Positions 61,818 to 64,000 of a stretch of 64,000 nucleotides of DNA are shown in pieces. Both the position numbers and the translations under genes were made by a program. Within the stretch, counting starts at the first letter, position 1, and the number at the start of each line of letters is the position of its first letter. Origin of the DNA: Leishmania infantum JPCM5 (taxonomy: Eukaryota; Euglenozoa; Kinetoplastea; Trypanosomatida; Trypanosomatidae); the NCBI RefSeq assembly GCF_000002875.2, contig NC_009410.2:434001-498000 (forward strand), read 5' to 3'. The notes beneath the pieces are model-generated. The model was not told the origin of the DNA, ran no database searches, and was given only the letters and a program-made list of their open reading frames with translations.

Positions 61818-62293
61818 AGTTACCAATCGGGGTGTATCCTCCCTTCCTTGATGTCGCTTCACAGCTGCTGTGATGATGTCGGTTGTGGGGTCATCTCTCT
61901 TCTCTTTGTGCACCTCTGCACTTTCTGTCTGGGCCTATGTATGTTTCTGCGTTTGTGCTTTCATGAAGGGGGACGGAGAGGTGGGGAGAAGGGCCTCCAT
62001 CACGCATGGATCGTGCCCCCGCCCTTTCCTATTCCATCCTTCCACTGCCTCTCCCTTTGTTTAGATGTGCGTGCGTGATGAGCTGTCGCATCGACTGCTG
62101 CCGGACCACACCTCTGTTGGCGTTTAAGTGCTTGTGTCCGCGATCATATACATGCTCCATGTAAATGTGGAAGCGAAGCAAAAGAAAAAATGAGGTGAAG
62201 TTGGAAGGTGCCTTATTGGAGCTCGTGAGACAGTACACCTTGTCCGCCCCCCCCCCTCTCCCCTCTCTTACGGGTACTCACGCATGCTGTTCT

Positions 62294-62311
62294 CCACGTT
62301 CCAGAACGTGG
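62294..62311. repeat. Short perfect hairpin
   Basis: CCACGTT and AACGTGG flank the loop CCAG, giving a 7-bp stem. It lies about 410 nt upstream of the predicted splice acceptor of the last gene. Confidence 0.65.
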
Positions 62312-62690
62312 CGAGGACGTCAACGCGGGAAAATATGCGTGGCGTGTATGGTGAGAGAAGGAGATGGTGGCCCATTTGTGCAATGTGTGCTCATCATTGG
62401 TCGCATGTGTGTCTGTCTATCACGCTCGCTCACCAACCTCACACCCGCATGCATGCCACATCATCCTCGGCTATCCCCCTCCCCCTCGCACATATACACA
62501 CACACACACTGCCGCTCCTTAATTCACCGTGTCTCCACACACCTCCACGTGCATGCGCACATTCGTATGTGTAGTTATCTTTTCCGCCCACGGTGTGTCG
62601 AGGAAAGAAGATTAGGCGCATCATCGACTCACTTACCCGCGTATGCGCAAGTGCTGGCCATAGCGTCCACCTCTGCTGCTGCTGCTGCTG

Positions 62691-62722
62691 TTCTTTCTCG
62701 CTCTCTCTCCCTCATTCACCAG
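62691..62722 (+). promoter_or_regulatory. Predicted polypyrimidine tract and trans-splice acceptor for the last gene
   Basis: After a GCT repeat, a C/T tract is followed by ATTCACCAG with AG at 62721-62722, 283 nt before the ATG at 63006. Confidence 0.55.
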
Positions 62723-63005
62723 CAGCGCCGCACGCCTGACGGTGAGGGCAGGGCGGGCAGGGAAGGGGAAGGCGTAAGCGCGTACGTGCCCGAGGCGCAA
62801 GCAAAACGGAACCGGGTCAAGAAAGCGAGCGGCCCGCGCACACAGTAGAGCACACGCAGGACACGTACGCACATACAGAGGGAGCGAAGAAGACGGGATC
62901 GATAGATTTCCTCAGTTCTGCCGCCCCCTTACCGATCTTCTTTTTGTTTTGAGGAGAGGGGACTTCTGCTTCTGCTTCCTCCTCTCCACATCTGCTGGCT
63001 TCACC

Positions 63006-64000
63006 ATGGGCAGTGCCTGTTCCTATGGCGAGGATGCAAGGCATCATCGCGAGAACCGCAAGAATCGGATCAACCCCACCGAAACCTACGACAAGTGGCA
63101 GCAGAAGATGCTGCTCGACATCGGCGCCGACCCGCTTGCCGTCATCCGAGATTTTCCACGCATGACGGTGTTTGTGCACACGATGACGTGCTGCAACTTC
63201 GTGCCTGATTGCTACAGCCCAATCAGTGATAGCGAGGCTGCGGCGTCGAGCGAGAAGCCGCACCAACAGGAGCAGACACGCCGGAAGTCTCCTTTTAACC
63301 CGCTTGCCCCTCGGAGCAGAAGCCAGACACATTATTGTGTAGATACCGATGCCGCTGGTGCCGCGGATACTGAAGGAGAGTCAAAGCAGCAGCAGCGCCG
63401 CCGCAGGCGTATGGAGAAGGCCAGCGGCCCAGCGCTGCGCGTGGATGCATCCGCCGGCGCTTGTGCCAACGCTGACGCCGGTGGCTCATGGAGCTCACCG
63501 ACGGCGTCGCCATTACTGGCGCCTCACCCCCCTCCCAACGTGATGGCTCGCGGCGGTGCAGGGGCTCAGCGTTCTGGCCTTCAAGAGCCGTCCTGCGACG
63601 ACGACGCTTTCGCCGCTCGCATGCAGCGTGTGCGAGAGGCGGTGCTGCTGTTGTCGGAGCTGTGCAACGAGCGCGCGACGTTCGGCGCCTCCTTCGAGAG
63701 CGCATGGGACCGCCTTGTCGTGCACGGCAGCGTTGGTGGCCGCGCCAACAACCTGGACAGCAACGCGGCCGGCGAGTCCGCCCCCGGGGCGACGCAAGAT
63801 GGCCGCCCGCCGCCCTCTTCCAAAAAGTTTCGGAATCAGCCCATCACGCTTGACGTGCATCAAGTCCTGTTAAATGCCTGTTTGGACAGCGGCATGCTGA
63901 TGCTTTTGGACGACGCCAACTCGGCTGCGGCTCTCGCGCCCCCACCGCACGGCGCCGCCCAGGAAAGGATTATCGGGAGCGTGCTGGCGCCTTTGTCGTT
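63006..64000 (+). CDS. Hypothetical protein with acylation-type N-terminus (3' end outside window)
   Basis: An ATG at 63006 opens a frame that stays open to the window edge, giving 331 residues so far. The start, Met-Gly-Ser-Ala-Cys-Ser, fits N-myristoylation at Gly2 and palmitoylation at Cys5, the dual lipid signal used by many trypanosomatid flagellar and plasma-membrane proteins. Residues about 20-75 look folded (NPTETYDKWQQKMLLDIG, then RDFPRMTVFVHTMTCCNF). A Ser/Ala/Arg-rich linker follows, then two helix-rich segments (MQRVREAVLLLSELCNERA and ITLDVHQVLLNACLDSGM). Codon use is strongly GC-rich at third positions, as in the other genes. I recognise no family. It lies 283 nt after a good splice acceptor, which supports this start. 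Confidence 0.8.
   Translation, partial: MGSACSYGEDARHHRENRKNRINPTETYDKWQQKMLLDIGADPLAVIRDFPRMTVFVHTMTCCNFVPDCYSPISDSEAAASSEKPHQQEQTRRKSPFNPLAPRSRSQTHYCVDTDAAGAADTEGESKQQQRRRRRMEKASGPALRVDASAGACANADAGGSWSSPTASPLLAPHPPPNVMARGGAGAQRSGLQEPSCDDDAFAARMQRVREAVLLLSELCNERATFGASFESAWDRLVVHGSVGGRANNLDSNAAGESAPGATQDGRPPPSSKKFRNQPITLDVHQVLLNACLDSGMLMLLDDANSAAALAPPPHGAAQERIIGSVLAPLS

Larger units (their letters stand above)
55900..63005 (+). other. 7.1-kb region without a convincing gene
   Basis: This is by far the longest spacer in the window. It is CT-rich with many T runs, (TA)n at 56208-56217, an ATA-rich inverted repeat near 56838-56862, a G19 run at 58730-58748, an AT-rich island at 59400-59440, (GT)n at 60645-60662 and 61784-61814, and a hairpin at 62294-62311. 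Frames of several hundred codons (for example 58097-59269) translate into Phe/Leu/Ser/Cys-rich sequence typical of pyrimidine tracts and are not credible genes. Confidence 0.6.

Noticed and set aside
1..64000. tRNA, rRNA or CRISPR features
   Set aside because: No B-box-like GGTTCGA motif in a tRNA context was seen, there is no rRNA-like segment, and the repeats present are microsatellites, not spaced direct repeats.

Overview
The window looks like nuclear DNA of a trypanosomatid, most likely Leishmania. Seventeen... counting only supported genes, fifteen protein genes lie head to tail on the + strand. None has an intron. They are separated by 0.8-7.1 kb of pyrimidine-rich, (GT)n/(CA)n-rich DNA. 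Most starts are preceded by a long polypyrimidine tract and an AG, as expected for trans-splicing of a polycistronic pre-mRNA. Coding DNA is GC-rich at third positions, and the proteins carry Ala/Ser/Gly-rich insertions typical of Leishmania. A SIDER-like retroposon remnant at 40521 also points to Leishmania. Two runs of exactly 100 N (8522-8621 and 40392-40491) are scaffold gaps.

Layout. 2-610: 3' end of a JMJD7-like JmjC hydroxylase. 1372-4947: WD40/Utp12-domain protein of the UTP5/WDR43 type (ribosome biogenesis). 6621-7649: kinetoplastid membrane protein of unknown role. 9966-10802: probable mitoribosomal protein mS38. 11807-13042: unknown protein with a mitochondrial-type N-terminus. 14604-16496 and 18514-19998: the paired kinetoplast DNA ligases LIG k-beta and LIG k-alpha. 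20996-22813: thioredoxin-fold protein of the YbbN/CnoX type. 23860-26577: circularly permuted GTPase of the GNL1 type. 27454-28038: prefoldin subunit 3. 29312-32668: large unknown protein with a possible zinc knuckle. 34827-36572: WWE-WD40 protein. 38128-39738: membrane J-domain protein. 42289-49554: 2,421-residue MORN-repeat protein with two FYVE-like zinc fingers. 52453-55899: 1,148-residue low-complexity protein ending in an NCB5OR-like cytochrome b5 domain. 63006-64000: 5' part of a protein with an acylation-type N-terminus, cut by the window end.

Five consecutive genes from 9966 to 22813 all look mitochondrial: ribosomal protein, unknown, two kDNA ligases, thioredoxin-like protein. The rest are housekeeping, cytoskeletal or unknown, as is usual for trypanosomatid gene clusters, whose order rarely reflects function.

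The most interesting non-coding features are: a compact structured segment at 40110-40223 with a 21-bp imperfect stem and further hairpins; two mutually exclusive hairpins in the prefoldin 3' region (28111-28148); perfect AT-cored palindromes at 5264-5287 and 36715-36746; a four-track G-quadruplex motif just after the mS38 stop codon; an unexplained coding-like island at about 7890-8521 abutting a gap; the Pr77-like 5' end of the SIDER-like element; and a 7.1-kb stretch (55900-63005) with no convincing gene.
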